Positions 10,651 through 19,855 of a stretch of 64,000 nt of DNA are shown here, one piece after another. Under the pieces are notes generated by a model. It was not told where the DNA came from. It made no database searches and saw nothing but the letters and a program-made list of their open reading frames with translations. The stretch is taken from the NCBI GenBank assembly GCA_022573655.1, contig JACZTO010000002.1, positions 1-64,000 on the forward strand, written 5' to 3'. The translations under genes and the position numbers were made by a program. This DNA is from Pseudomonadota bacterium. GTDB lineage: Bacteria; Pseudomonadota; Gammaproteobacteria; Steroidobacterales; Woeseiaceae. Position 1 is the first letter of the stretch. Each line of letters opens with the position of its first letter.

Positions 10651-10678
10651 GATCCGTGCGGCCGCCAGGCCGCACGGA
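10651..10678 (+). terminator. Hairpin after hpf
   Basis: A perfect 12-base stem (ATCCGTGCGGCC with its complement) closes a four-base loop, followed by TTCT rather than a long T run. It lies 10 bases after the hpf stop and 28 before ptsN, so it may reduce read-through into ptsN or protect the upstream mRNA end. Confidence 0.6.
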
Positions 10679-10706
10679 TTTCTGCTATTCAAACAAGAAC
10701 CCGCTT

Positions 10707-11195
10707 ATGTTGCTCGAAGAACTCATCAAGCCCGATGCCGTTTTGTGTAATGCCACAGCCCGTAGCAAAAAACACTGCCTGGAAATTCTCAGCGAACTGC
10801 TGATACGGTCCAATCCAGACATTGCCAGCGAAAATATTTTCGAGGGTCTTGTCGAGCGTGAACGGCTTGGCTGTACCGGCCTGGATAAAGGCGCAGCGTT
10901 TCCACATTGCCGGGTCAAGGGTATTGACACCAGCCACGCAGCATTGATCAAGCTTTCCGAAGCTATCGATTTCGACGCCGCCGACGGCGAATCCGTCGAT
11001 CTGATCTTCGGCATGATGGTGCCGATTAATCTCGACAGCAGTCACTACGATGACATCAAAATGGTGACACAAGTGCTTCGTGACGAAGGCCTGCGGGCGC
11101 GCTTGCGAAGTATGAACAACAGTAAAGACTTGTACGACGCCCTGCTCAATGGCTCAGAACTGGTGGCGCCCGAACAATCGCACGCCGCGCGATGA
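10707..11195 (+). CDS. ptsN: Nitrogen PTS enzyme IIA
   Basis: EIIA-type regulator of the nitrogen phosphotransferase system; its phosphorylation state affects K+ transport and other targets in the family. The phospho-accepting His67 lies in LDKGAAFPHCRV. I chose the ATG at 10707 (MLLEELIKPDAV, matching the family start) over an earlier in-frame ATG at 10656 that lies inside the upstream hairpin. 162 residues. It sits between hpf and rapZ as usual. The partner NPr gene (ptsO) normally found after rapZ is missing here. Confidence 0.95.
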   Translation: MLLEELIKPDAVLCNATARSKKHCLEILSELLIRSNPDIASENIFEGLVERERLGCTGLDKGAAFPHCRVKGIDTSHAALIKLSEAIDFDAADGESVDLIFGMMVPINLDSSHYDDIKMVTQVLRDEGLRARLRSMNNSKDLYDALLNGSELVAPEQSHAAR

Positions 11196-11227
11196 TCCTG
11201 ACTCCTGCGGGTTCGTGACTGCGTTCC

Positions 11228-12118
11228 ATGTCCAACGCACTTCGACTGATAATCGTTAGCGGCCTGTCGGGGTCCGGCAAGAGTGTCGCACTGCATGTGT
11301 TGGAGGACCTTGGTTACTACTGCATCGACAACATCCCGGCCGCGCTTATCAAAGCGGCTATAGACGAGGTCCATACGGGTGACGGACGCTCCGAGGAATT
11401 ACTTGCCATCGGCGTCGACGCGCGCAATCGACCTCAGGATCTGGAAGCACTGCCCAGCCTGATCGACGCACTTCGCGAAGAGAATGTTCGCACCGAAATC
11501 GTCTTTTTGCATGCAACTGATGAAATTCTATTGCAGCGTTACAGCGAATCGCGTCGCCGACATCCGCTCGCCGAACATGGCACACAGCTTCGAGCCGCGA
11601 TAAAAGCCGAACGCGAGATTCTCGCCGAGATCAATAACTGCGCTGACTTGATCATTGATACTTCCCAGACCAGTGTTCATGAACTCGCGGACGTGATACG
11701 CGAACGCGTTGACAGACGTCAGACGGAATCGTTGTCGGTGTTGATCGAGTCATTCGGGTTCAAGTATGGCATTCCGGCAGACGCGGATTTCGTGTTCGAC
11801 CTGCGCAGTCTGCCGAATCCATACTGGACGATCGAGTTACGCGGTTTGAACGGCCTGGACAAGGAAGTAATCGATTTTCTCAATGCAGAGGATTCGTTCA
11901 TTGCCATGCACGATGACATACTCAGTTTTTTGGGTCGCTGGATTCCGCATTTCGAAGATGCACACCGCGGTTATCTCACCGTAGCCGTCGGCTGTACCGG
12001 CGGTCAACATCGCTCGGTGTGCATGGCAGAAAAACTCAGCGCTGAATTGCGAAAGCACCATGAACCTGTACTAACCCGGCACAATAGCCTGCCGGACCAT
12101 CGGCTCCATCCGAAGTAA
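11228..12118 (+). CDS. rapZ: RNase adapter RapZ (P-loop protein)
   Basis: In E. coli this protein binds the sRNA GlmZ, hands it to RNase E and so tunes glucosamine-6-phosphate synthesis. The N-terminal Walker A GLSGSGKS (residues 11-18), GVDARNRP and the DLIIDTS segment mark the kinase-like half; the C-terminal RNA-binding half ends with the conserved GCTGGQHRSV. 296 residues, slightly over the usual 284. It starts 32 bases after ptsN and stops 19 before mgtE. Confidence 0.95.
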   Translation: MSNALRLIIVSGLSGSGKSVALHVLEDLGYYCIDNIPAALIKAAIDEVHTGDGRSEELLAIGVDARNRPQDLEALPSLIDALREENVRTEIVFLHATDEILLQRYSESRRRHPLAEHGTQLRAAIKAEREILAEINNCADLIIDTSQTSVHELADVIRERVDRRQTESLSVLIESFGFKYGIPADADFVFDLRSLPNPYWTIELRGLNGLDKEVIDFLNAEDSFIAMHDDILSFLGRWIPHFEDAHRGYLTVAVGCTGGQHRSVCMAEKLSAELRKHHEPVLTRHNSLPDHRLHPK

Positions 12119-12137
12119 GCTGTTAAACTCCGCGCCC

Positions 12138-13496
12138 ATGGACGTGCGGGAACACACAAAGGCCAACTTGGATCTCCTGCGCGAGCAGCTCGACAGCGGG
12201 CGTATGCGTTCTGCAAGGCTACTGGTTAACAGCCTGCACCCGTCTGAGCTCGCCCGGCTACTCGAGTCTCTACCTCTCAAAAAACGCGCCGTGCTATGGG
12301 AAATCGTCGATCCGGAAATCGAAGGCGATGTCCTCGTCGAAGTCGCTGAAGAAGTGCGCGACGGTCTGATCGCAGGTATGCCGACAGAGGAATTGATTGC
12401 GGCTGCCGAAGGCATGGAGGTGGACGACCTGGCTGACTTGCTGGTCGACTTGCCGGAAACGCTGACAAAGGAAGTTCTGCAGTCGCTCAACAAACAGGAT
12501 CAGGAACGTCTGCAACAGGTGCTTGCCTACGACGAGGAAAGCGCCGGTGGTTTGATGAACGTCGACATTGTGACAGTGCGTCCCGACGTTTCGCTCGAGG
12601 TGGTAGCACGTTACCTGCGTCTGGTCGGCGAAATACCTGATGGTACCGACTCAATTTTTGTCGTCAGTCGTGACAACAGCTACATCGGATCCTTATTCTT
12701 GTCGCGCCTCCTGACCTCCGACCCCAACGAAATGGTAGCCAACGTCATGTCAACGGACATCATGCCGATTCCAGCGCATACGCCGTCGACCGAGGTTGTC
12801 TGGGAATTCGAGAATCGTGACTTGTTGTCTGCACCAGTAGTGGATGGCGATTTCAGGGTACTTGGCCGCATTACAGTCGATGATGTCGTCGACGTCATCC
12901 GAGACGAAGCCGAACATTCACTGATGAGCGCCGCGGGCCTCGACGAAGAAGACGACATGTTCGCGCCTGTCGTGAAGAGCGCGGGCCGAAGAGCACTGTG
13001 GCTGGGCGTCAACCTTTGCACCGCATTTCTGGCCGCAGCGGTCGTGGATCTCTTTCAGGCGACACTGGAGCAGCTTGTGTTGTTCGCCGTTCTCATGCCC
13101 ATCGTCCCCAGTATGGGCGGCGTTGCCGGGACACAGTCACTGACAATCATTACCCGGGCCATGGCCCTTGGCCAGATCAACAGTGCAAACATCAGCGGCA
13201 TTCTGCGTAAGGAAATGCTGGTCGGAGTCTTAAACGGTATGGGTTGGGCTGTTGTCGTCTCGGCATTCACCTATATGTGGTTCGGCGATGGCTCGATCGG
13301 CATCATCATCGGTGCTGCCATGATTATTAACCTCGTGGTCGCTGCGGGTGCCGGCTTCAGCATTCCGCTGATTTTGCGCCGACTCAATGTGGACCCCGCC
13401 CTCGCCGGCGGCGTAGTGCTGACAACAGTGACGGACGTTGTCGGCTATATGTCGTTTCTCGGCCTCGGCGCGATCTTCTTGATGCAAAATACCTAA
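12138..13496 (+). CDS. mgtE: Magnesium transporter MgtE
   Basis: Mg2+-gated inner-membrane channel. Order: an N-terminal superhelical domain (about 1-130, with LHPSELARLLESLP repeats), a tandem CBS domain pair (about 135-255, MSTDIMPIPAHTPSTEVV), a linking helix, and five membrane helices from about 285 to the end with the pore segment MPIVPSMGGVAGTQSL. 452 residues, typical. It closes the rpoN cluster in place of ptsO and converges on the patatin gene with only 15 bases between the stops. Confidence 0.95.
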   Translation: MDVREHTKANLDLLREQLDSGRMRSARLLVNSLHPSELARLLESLPLKKRAVLWEIVDPEIEGDVLVEVAEEVRDGLIAGMPTEELIAAAEGMEVDDLADLLVDLPETLTKEVLQSLNKQDQERLQQVLAYDEESAGGLMNVDIVTVRPDVSLEVVARYLRLVGEIPDGTDSIFVVSRDNSYIGSLFLSRLLTSDPNEMVANVMSTDIMPIPAHTPSTEVVWEFENRDLLSAPVVDGDFRVLGRITVDDVVDVIRDEAEHSLMSAAGLDEEDDMFAPVVKSAGRRALWLGVNLCTAFLAAAVVDLFQATLEQLVLFAVLMPIVPSMGGVAGTQSLTIITRAMALGQINSANISGILRKEMLVGVLNGMGWAVVVSAFTYMWFGDGSIGIIIGAAMIINLVVAAGAGFSIPLILRRLNVDPALAGGVVLTTVTDVVGYMSFLGLGAIFLMQNT

Positions 13497-13511
13497 GGGA
13501 TTGCTGCCCCC

Positions 13512-14732
13512 CTAACTTTTCCGGGACAGTCGAAATCCGCTCAAGTCTTTCTTGATCCAGCTCGGCGCGAATAATCGCGGCACCTCGGCGCCCGTCACGA
13601 AGTCGAGCAACTGATCTTTGACCTCCATCGCGTCTTGGTAACCAAGCTTGATCAATTCCCGTGTGTACGCTTTTTCGAACAGGAGGAAGCTAAGCAGGCG
13701 ATTTTCACCGGGGTTTTGGCCACCGACGCCACGCAACAATGCGCGAATCGCGAATGGCAGCTCCTGCCGGTGCTTGTACGCGATAACACGCAGGTCTTTG
13801 CTCGGTACGATCAACATTGTATCTATTGCCCGCAGCTGAGCGAGCGGCCCGCTTATCTCTTTCGCCGGCACAGCGTCGATGAATTGATTGATGCGTATTA
13901 TGCGTTCCAGGTCTGTATACAGACCGTCCATAAACAAGGTGTCGAGCATGTAGCCTGCTATTTGCCCGAAACTGGGCGGACTGTCGACATGTTTCTCTGG
14001 CGCATCTCCTGTTTCGTCACGAATGCCCAAAACCAGAATTCGATCGGCACCGAGGTGTATTGCCGGACTCAGAGGCGTCGCCTGCCGCATCGCGCCATCG
14101 CCGAAGAACTCGCCGCCGACGCGAACAGGAGGGAAAATCATGGGCACCGCGATGCTGGCCATCACATGATCGAGATTCAGGTCGCCGCGTTTGCCGAGCC
14201 GGCGCGTGCGTTCCCAGCTACGATGTTCCGCGGCAGCCTGAAAAAAAGATGTTGAACGTGCTGACCCATATCCGGCAGCTGTAATTGCTACCGCGTCGAG
14301 ACAACCCGAATCAATCGCTTCCTGAATTTGCGGAAAATTTACGTTTCGCCGCAGCAGTTCGCGTAACGGCGCGTTGTCCAGCAGGGACCGCGGCGCACCG
14401 ACCAACCAGCCACCAAACACTATCGCAAACAGCCAGTGCAGGCTGCTTTTCAACATTGTCAGATGATCTGTCTTGTACACATGGTGACAGCGAAAATGGC
14501 CCCAAACCCGTTCCAGTTCTGCAATTGCGGTACGGTAGTTTTGTGCCCTCGCAGCCAACACTATGGAATTGACTGCTCCCGCTGACGTGCCGCTGATGAC
14601 TGAAAACGGATTTGCGCTGCCCTTGGGCAGGAGTTCCGCCAGCGCCTTGAGGACACCAACCTGAAAAGCCCCGCGCGCACCGCCGCCGGGCATAACCAGT
14701 GCGGTTTTGCAGCGTTCAGAATTATTATTCAT
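13512..14732 (-). CDS. Patatin-like phospholipase
   Basis: Serine acyl-hydrolase with a Ser/Asp dyad. The glycine-rich oxyanion motif PGGGARGAFQVG is at residues 15-26, the nucleophile elbow GTSAG follows near residue 48, and the catalytic Asp lies in FGDGAMRQATPL near 220. No signal peptide is seen, so a cytoplasmic or membrane-associated role is likely. The C-terminal 150 residues contain a region seen in bacterial patatins of about 400 residues. Substrate unknown; phospholipid turnover is the family-level guess. It is divergent from the peroxiredoxin gene. Confidence 0.85.
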   Translation of the reverse strand: MNNNSERCKTALVMPGGGARGAFQVGVLKALAELLPKGSANPFSVISGTSAGAVNSIVLAARAQNYRTAIAELERVWGHFRCHHVYKTDHLTMLKSSLHWLFAIVFGGWLVGAPRSLLDNAPLRELLRRNVNFPQIQEAIDSGCLDAVAITAAGYGSARSTSFFQAAAEHRSWERTRRLGKRGDLNLDHVMASIAVPMIFPPVRVGGEFFGDGAMRQATPLSPAIHLGADRILVLGIRDETGDAPEKHVDSPPSFGQIAGYMLDTLFMDGLYTDLERIIRINQFIDAVPAKEISGPLAQLRAIDTMLIVPSKDLRVIAYKHRQELPFAIRALLRGVGGQNPGENRLLSFLLFEKAYTRELIKLGYQDAMEVKDQLLDFVTGAEVPRLFAPSWIKKDLSGFRLSRKS

Positions 14733-14840
14733 ATGGCCTATAATAAAGAGTTACGAACATTCGAACACAGAGTATTATACTTCGCCAAGGCTGGCCCAAT
14801 CGAAAACACATCGCCGGCACCAAGAACGTGGATCCGAATA

Positions 14841-15389
14841 ATGAGACGTTTTACCAGCATCGCCCTGATACCCTTATTTGCGCTTGTCCTCGCGTTGAAC
14901 TTTGCGTCGCCAGGCATTGCCGACGAACAAGTTGCGGTCGGCGATCCGGCGCCCGAATTCGAGCTTTCCGACCAGAATGGGCAACTGCATTCCCTGGAAG
15001 ACTACCGCGACCAGTGGGTCGTTTTGTACTTCTATCCGAAAGACGAGACGCCTGGGTGCACGACTGAAGCCTGTGAGTTCCGCGACAATATTTTCGCGTT
15101 TAAAGACCTGCATGCGCAGATCCTCGGCGTTAGTCTGGACAACGTCGAATCACACAAGAAATTTGCAGAGAATCACAGTCTGCCGTTTCCGCTGCTGGCC
15201 GACACAGAAGGTGAGACATCAACAGCCTACGGGGTAAAGACGCGAATGTTCGGCATGACGGTCGCCAAGCGCCAGACATTCATCATCGGCCCCGATGGCA
15301 AAATTGCGAAGCATTACGCAACCGTTAACCCAGATGAACATTCGGCCCAGGTACTCGCCGACCTCAAAGAGCTGGGTGCGGGATCGTAG
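14841..15389 (+). CDS. Exported peroxiredoxin, Bcp/PrxQ type
   Basis: Thiol peroxidase of the AhpC/TSA superfamily. The peroxidatic Cys and the resolving Cys five residues later are in TPGCTTEACEF, the PrxQ arrangement. I chose ATG 14841: it begins a clear Sec signal peptide (MRRFTSIALIPLFALVLALNF, cut near GIADEQ), whereas the frame from 14733 starts upstream of it with a polar tail. With the signal the protein is 182 residues and would act in the periplasm or attached to the membrane, unlike the cytoplasmic E. coli Bcp. A periplasmic thiol reductant would be needed. It converges on the CoxE-like gene. Confidence 0.88.
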   Translation: MRRFTSIALIPLFALVLALNFASPGIADEQVAVGDPAPEFELSDQNGQLHSLEDYRDQWVVLYFYPKDETPGCTTEACEFRDNIFAFKDLHAQILGVSLDNVESHKKFAENHSLPFPLLADTEGETSTAYGVKTRMFGMTVAKRQTFIIGPDGKIAKHYATVNPDEHSAQVLADLKELGAGS

Positions 15390-15399
15390 CGGCCCGCCT

Positions 15400-16575
15400 C
15401 TAACGCAGAGCTTTGATGCCCTCATCCAGACCGGCGATCGTCAACGGGTACATACGCCCGCCCATAATTTCTCGCACAATCTTCACTGACGGCGTGTAAT
15501 CCCAGCGGGCCCTGGGTTCAGGATTCAGCCAGATCGCTTTTGAATATGTTCTGAGCAAGCGCTTGATCCAGACGGCCCCCGACTCTTCATTCCAATGCTC
15601 GACGCTGCCACCCGGATACACAATTTCATACGGGCTCATCGTGGCATCGCCGACAAGAATGAGTTTGTAGTCGGATGCATACTTGTGAATCATGTCGAGC
15701 GTCGGCGTTTTCTCCGCATGGCGCCGGCGATTGTCCTTCCACAGACCTTCGTAAATGAAATTGTGAAAGTAGAAATACTCCAGGTGTTTGAACTCGCTAC
15801 GCGCTGCCGAGAACAATTCTTCGCAAATGCGCACGTGGTCGTCCATCGATCCGCCGATATCCAGGCACAGCAGAACCTTAATCGCGTTGTGGCGCTCAGG
15901 GACCAATCGTATATCGAGCAGACCAGCGTTTCTCGCCGTCTTGTCGATGGTGTCCTCGAGGTCGAGCTGATCGGCAGCTCCCTCGCGAGCAAATTTTCGC
16001 AAACGCCGCAACGCCACTTTGATATTGCGTGTGCCTAGCTCAACTGTGTCATCCAGATTACGATACTCGCGCTTGTCCCAGACCTTTACTGCACTACGAT
16101 TGCGCGAGCCATGCTGCCCTATACGCACGCCTTCCGGATTGTAGCCATAGGCACCAAATGGCGATGTGCCGGCAGTGCCTATCCATTTGCTGCCACCCTC
16201 GTGGCGCTCATCCTGCTCGTCGAGGCGCTCACGCAGCGCCTTCATCAGCTCCTCAAATCCGCCCATTGCCGCTATTTTTTCGCGCTCCTCCGCGGAAAGC
16301 GATAACTCTGCCTGGCGCTGCAGCCACTCTTCCGGGACCTCCTGCATCAGGTCGGACAACGAGTCATCAACGCCTCTGAAATACGCACCGAAAATACGAT
16401 CAAAACGATCGAAGTGCATCTCATCCTTGACCAGCGTTGTTCTGGCCAGGAAATAAAAATCGTCAACACTTTGACCTGCCAGGCCGCTCTGCATCGCCTC
16501 GTGAAGGCTCAGCAGCTCCGTGATAGAAGTCTTCATGCCACCTTCCCTGAGCATGTAGAAGAACGGAATCAGCAT
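15400..16575 (-). CDS. CoxE-like von Willebrand factor A domain protein
   Basis: 391 residues. The C-terminal half is a VWA domain with a MIDAS metal site (DIGGSMDDH, a DxGxS motif, and GDATMSPYE). The N-terminal half is charged and helical. Such proteins pair with MoxR-type AAA+ ATPases, which together act as chaperones that insert cofactors or mature complexes; the target is unknown here. It lies three bases after the MoxR gene, so the two are one operon. No cytoplasmic dehydrogenase client lies nearby. Confidence 0.88.
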   Translation of the reverse strand: MLIPFFYMLREGGMKTSITELLSLHEAMQSGLAGQSVDDFYFLARTTLVKDEMHFDRFDRIFGAYFRGVDDSLSDLMQEVPEEWLQRQAELSLSAEEREKIAAMGGFEELMKALRERLDEQDERHEGGSKWIGTAGTSPFGAYGYNPEGVRIGQHGSRNRSAVKVWDKREYRNLDDTVELGTRNIKVALRRLRKFAREGAADQLDLEDTIDKTARNAGLLDIRLVPERHNAIKVLLCLDIGGSMDDHVRICEELFSAARSEFKHLEYFYFHNFIYEGLWKDNRRRHAEKTPTLDMIHKYASDYKLILVGDATMSPYEIVYPGGSVEHWNEESGAVWIKRLLRTYSKAIWLNPEPRARWDYTPSVKIVREIMGGRMYPLTIAGLDEGIKALR

Positions 16576-16578
16576 GAT

Positions 16579-17439
16579 TTATTGCGGGTTGGTGCGCCGA
16601 TCGAGAAACACAAGTTGCTCGAACAGATGCACATCCTGCTCGTTCTTGAGTAACGCACCGTAAAGTGGCGGGATCGCGTTGCGGATATTGTCACTCCTGA
16701 GTGCCTCCGCAGGAATATCTTCGGCAAGCAGTAGCTTGATCCAGTCCAGCAACTCCGACGTGGACGGTTTTTTCTTCAGGCCACGCACATCACGAATCTT
16801 GTAAAACGCGTTCAGCGCCTCACTGAGCAAGTCCTTCTTGAGATTCGGAAAGTGCACGTCGACAATCCGCGTCATTGTCTCTACATCAGGAAACTTGATG
16901 TAGTGGAAAAAACAGCGCCGCAGAAACGCATCCGGAAGTTCTTTCTCATTGTTACTGGTGATTACAATAATCGGACGGTGTCGAGCTGAGATCAGCTGCT
17001 TGGTCTCGTAAACGTAGAATTCCATGCGATCGAGTTCGCGCAGCAGGTCGTTGGGAAACTCGATATCGGCCTTGTCGATCTCGTCGATCAGCAATACCGG
17101 CTGTACCTCGGAATCGAACGCCTCCCAGACTTTGCCACGCATGATGTAATTCGCGATATCGTGAACCTTGTCATCGCCAAGCTGCGAATCGCGCAGACGT
17201 GCGACAGCGTCATACTCATACAGGCCCTGTTGTGCCTTCGTTGTCGACTTGATGTGCCACTCATAGAGTGGCTTGCCGAGTGACCCCGCAATCTCAATGG
17301 CAAGCTGCGTCTTGCCCGTACCGGGCTCACCCTTGATCAGTATGGGGCGCTGCAGCGTAACCGCCGCGTTAACAGCCATACTCAGATCATCAGTCGTAAT
17401 GTACGAACTAGTGCCGTTAAATTTGTTGTCTGCCATCAT
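16579..17439 (-). CDS. MoxR-family AAA+ ATPase
   Basis: Walker A GEPGTGKTQ, Walker B LLIDEIDKA and sensor 1 VITSNNEKELPDAFLRR are intact; the C-terminal lid follows. I chose the ATG at 17439 (MMADNKF); an in-frame TTG at 17457 would add six residues. About 286 residues. It works with the CoxE-like VWA protein just downstream in what is known for the family as an ATPase/adapter pair. The acylase gene ends 32 bases upstream on the same strand. Confidence 0.92.
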   Translation of the reverse strand: MMADNKFNGTSSYITTDDLSMAVNAAVTLQRPILIKGEPGTGKTQLAIEIAGSLGKPLYEWHIKSTTKAQQGLYEYDAVARLRDSQLGDDKVHDIANYIMRGKVWEAFDSEVQPVLLIDEIDKADIEFPNDLLRELDRMEFYVYETKQLISARHRPIIVITSNNEKELPDAFLRRCFFHYIKFPDVETMTRIVDVHFPNLKKDLLSEALNAFYKIRDVRGLKKKPSTSELLDWIKLLLAEDIPAEALRSDNIRNAIPPLYGALLKNEQDVHLFEQLVFLDRRTNPQ

Positions 17440-17470
17440 GGTGTCCGGTTTGAGCAACTACTGCGCTATC

Positions 17471-19855
17471 TTACAACCTGTCAGGCGTCAGCGTCAGCGT
17501 ATGAACCGTCTCACCCGGCAGAAACGGGCTTGGCAGACCCTCTACCCAATCCACGTGGCCCGCGCTGTAGAACTTCGATAGCGGGTGCCCGCTCTGCCCG
17601 GTCGGCATGTGTAGCAGGCTGTTCTCTTCGTCGCCGGGCGATACCGAAAATCGCTCCGCTGCGCCGAATGCCGGACCCTGCGCTTTAGGCATGTCCAGGT
17701 CACCGTTCAAAGCGTCTGCCGGCATGTCGAGATACTTACCCAGAAACGGAATACTGAGGCTTAGCGGATGGCGGATCGCTGCCGTGTTGATTTCTCCCCA
17801 GGTCCGCTGTGCAAGCGGGCCCTCGAAATTCTCGGTAAAGTATTCGATATTCTGCACTACGGCGGCCAGCATGAAATCGCTCCAGGAATCGTAGCCCGCG
17901 GGCAACATATGCATTGGCTGAGTCGTAACCAGCGACCAGAGAGGTGACTCGAATTGATTGCTCTTGCGCAGGAGCACGTCTTCACCGTAGACGTCTCGTA
18001 CGGGTGCCATTAACGCATGAAATACCCGGCGCTCAATCTCCAGCCGGAACGCGCGCACAAGACGATAGCCAACCGATTCTGGCGCCGCCCTTGGTATCCA
18101 GTCGCGCACCAGTTGCCGGTATTCAAGCAGAACAGGGTCCGCTGCAACCACGCTGTCATCCAGGAGATCCAGCAACAGTTCCCGCCATGGCATCAGGAAC
18201 AGCGCACGATCGTCGTATTGAATCGACAGCATGTCCCCGGGCGCAAATGTGTCGCGCGCAAACAGCGCGTCTCGAATCTGCCGGGCTCGCGCGCCGAGGG
18301 CGTAACTGCCATCGCCGACAACCTGCAGTGCTTCCGCATCCGTCACTCGCGCATTGGCTGTCCAGAGACGACCGCTTGTTGGATTGACAACTCGCGGATA
18401 ATCGCCGCTGTCCACCCAGCCTTGCCAACCATGCTCAGCGCTCCAGTCCGCCGGTAGCATGGGATCGAATGATGCTTTGGCCGGAATCTTTCCCGCAATA
18501 GTCCAGCCAATGTTGCCGCCGGCATCGCCCGTTACAAAATTCTGTGGCGGCATGCCTATCGTGTTTGCGATATCGAGCGCTTCTGACACAGACCGGGCTG
18601 TCTCAAGCGCAAGCAGGCGTAGATTGATCGATTCTGGCTTGTGCGCGATCCAGCTTACGACGACATCACCCTGCGGATACTCGATGTCATCCAGTACTGG
18701 CCCCCAGATTGTCTCGCGTATCTCTAAATTAACCGGGTCTTCGCCTTTGATTTTGATGACTTCGTCATAAATCTCGAATGGCATGTCGCCATCAGGAGTC
18801 TTGTATGTGCCGTCCTGCGAACCCGGTTGCAAAACGACGGCGTCCGTGTAGTCGCCATAACTGTTGGTAAATCCCCAGGCGACCTGCGTATTGCTACCGG
18901 CGATTATGAACGGCGTGCCCGGCAACGTGACGCCCGAAACGTCAAGCCGACGATCATTATCGCCATTGCCATCGACTACCAATCGTGCCCGGTAGTAGAT
19001 ATTCGGCGTGCTCAGTCCGAGATGCATATCGTTGGAGACGATTGCGCGCCCATTTCGTGTCAGGCTTCCCGACACGGCCCAGTTGTTGCTGCCACGAAGC
19101 GCGAAGCGGCCACGCTCATTGGCCGGGGGAGCCGCGTCCTCAACATCGCGTAACGAGATACTGTTCGCATCGGGGATCGCTGCGACCTCACGTGGCACAC
19201 CCATTAATGGTGCGTCCCAGGGCGTTCCCTGCGGGTACATCCAATCGTAGACTTCACGTGGCAAAACGCTGTGCGCCAGCCCTCGACGAAGCTCTTTCCC
19301 GGCACGCGAATCGTTGAGCTGCAGAAACAATGTGTAGACGGCCAGGATCGAATCCTCTGCTCGCCAGGGCTCGGGATTGACACCCAGAACGAAGTATTCG
19401 AACGGGCGCGCGCCAAGTGACTTCAAGCCAGCATTAACGCCGTCGGTATAGTGCTGCAGTAACAGCTGATCCGCGGCTGGGGCAGTTTGCAATACCACTT
19501 CAGCCCGCGTCCGAAAGCGATGAAAGCGATAACGTTTGTCAGCGTTGATCGCAACAGCGCCGAAGATCTCGGACAGTTCGCCAGCAGCCTGGCGCCGAAT
19601 CAAGTCCATCTGGAAGTAACGATCCTGACCGTGCGCGTAACCCGTGGCGAAGGCAAGATCGAGTCTGTTGGCTGCCGTAATGACAGGAATGCCTGCGTCA
19701 TCGCGCTCAATTGTCGCGACGTGACTTAAATGTTGCGTTGCGATTTCGCCGTCCAGCTCAGGCAAGCTCGCTCGCAAGGCCAACCAGCCGAGCAAAGAAA
19801 GTACGACAAGGATGACGATGGCGCCGCCAGACAGGCGCAGAGCAATTTTTCTCAT
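17471..19855 (-). CDS. Penicillin acylase-family N-terminal nucleophile hydrolase
   Basis: 794 residues, made as one chain and, by family rule, cut by itself into alpha and beta chains. An N-terminal membrane/signal segment (IVILVVLSLLGWLAL) sends it to the periplasm. The beta-chain nucleophile is Ser256 in RGSNNWAVSG; the AWGFTN and Asn oxyanion regions follow. Family members cleave amides such as penicillin G or acyl-homoserine lactones; which applies here cannot be told from sequence. Its ATG overlaps the pyruvate kinase stop (ATGA), an unusual partner. Confidence 0.88.
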   Translation of the reverse strand: MRKIALRLSGGAIVILVVLSLLGWLALRASLPELDGEIATQHLSHVATIERDDAGIPVITAANRLDLAFATGYAHGQDRYFQMDLIRRQAAGELSEIFGAVAINADKRYRFHRFRTRAEVVLQTAPAADQLLLQHYTDGVNAGLKSLGARPFEYFVLGVNPEPWRAEDSILAVYTLFLQLNDSRAGKELRRGLAHSVLPREVYDWMYPQGTPWDAPLMGVPREVAAIPDANSISLRDVEDAAPPANERGRFALRGSNNWAVSGSLTRNGRAIVSNDMHLGLSTPNIYYRARLVVDGNGDNDRRLDVSGVTLPGTPFIIAGSNTQVAWGFTNSYGDYTDAVVLQPGSQDGTYKTPDGDMPFEIYDEVIKIKGEDPVNLEIRETIWGPVLDDIEYPQGDVVVSWIAHKPESINLRLLALETARSVSEALDIANTIGMPPQNFVTGDAGGNIGWTIAGKIPAKASFDPMLPADWSAEHGWQGWVDSGDYPRVVNPTSGRLWTANARVTDAEALQVVGDGSYALGARARQIRDALFARDTFAPGDMLSIQYDDRALFLMPWRELLLDLLDDSVVAADPVLLEYRQLVRDWIPRAAPESVGYRLVRAFRLEIERRVFHALMAPVRDVYGEDVLLRKSNQFESPLWSLVTTQPMHMLPAGYDSWSDFMLAAVVQNIEYFTENFEGPLAQRTWGEINTAAIRHPLSLSIPFLGKYLDMPADALNGDLDMPKAQGPAFGAAERFSVSPGDEENSLLHMPTGQSGHPLSKFYSAGHVDWVEGLPSPFLPGETVHTLTLTPDRL

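Noticed and set aside
15400-17439. CoxE/MoxR pair as part of a ternary defence or CO-dehydrogenase system
   Set aside because: No dehydrogenase subunits or nuclease/effector genes are adjacent; a general chaperone pair is enough to explain it.
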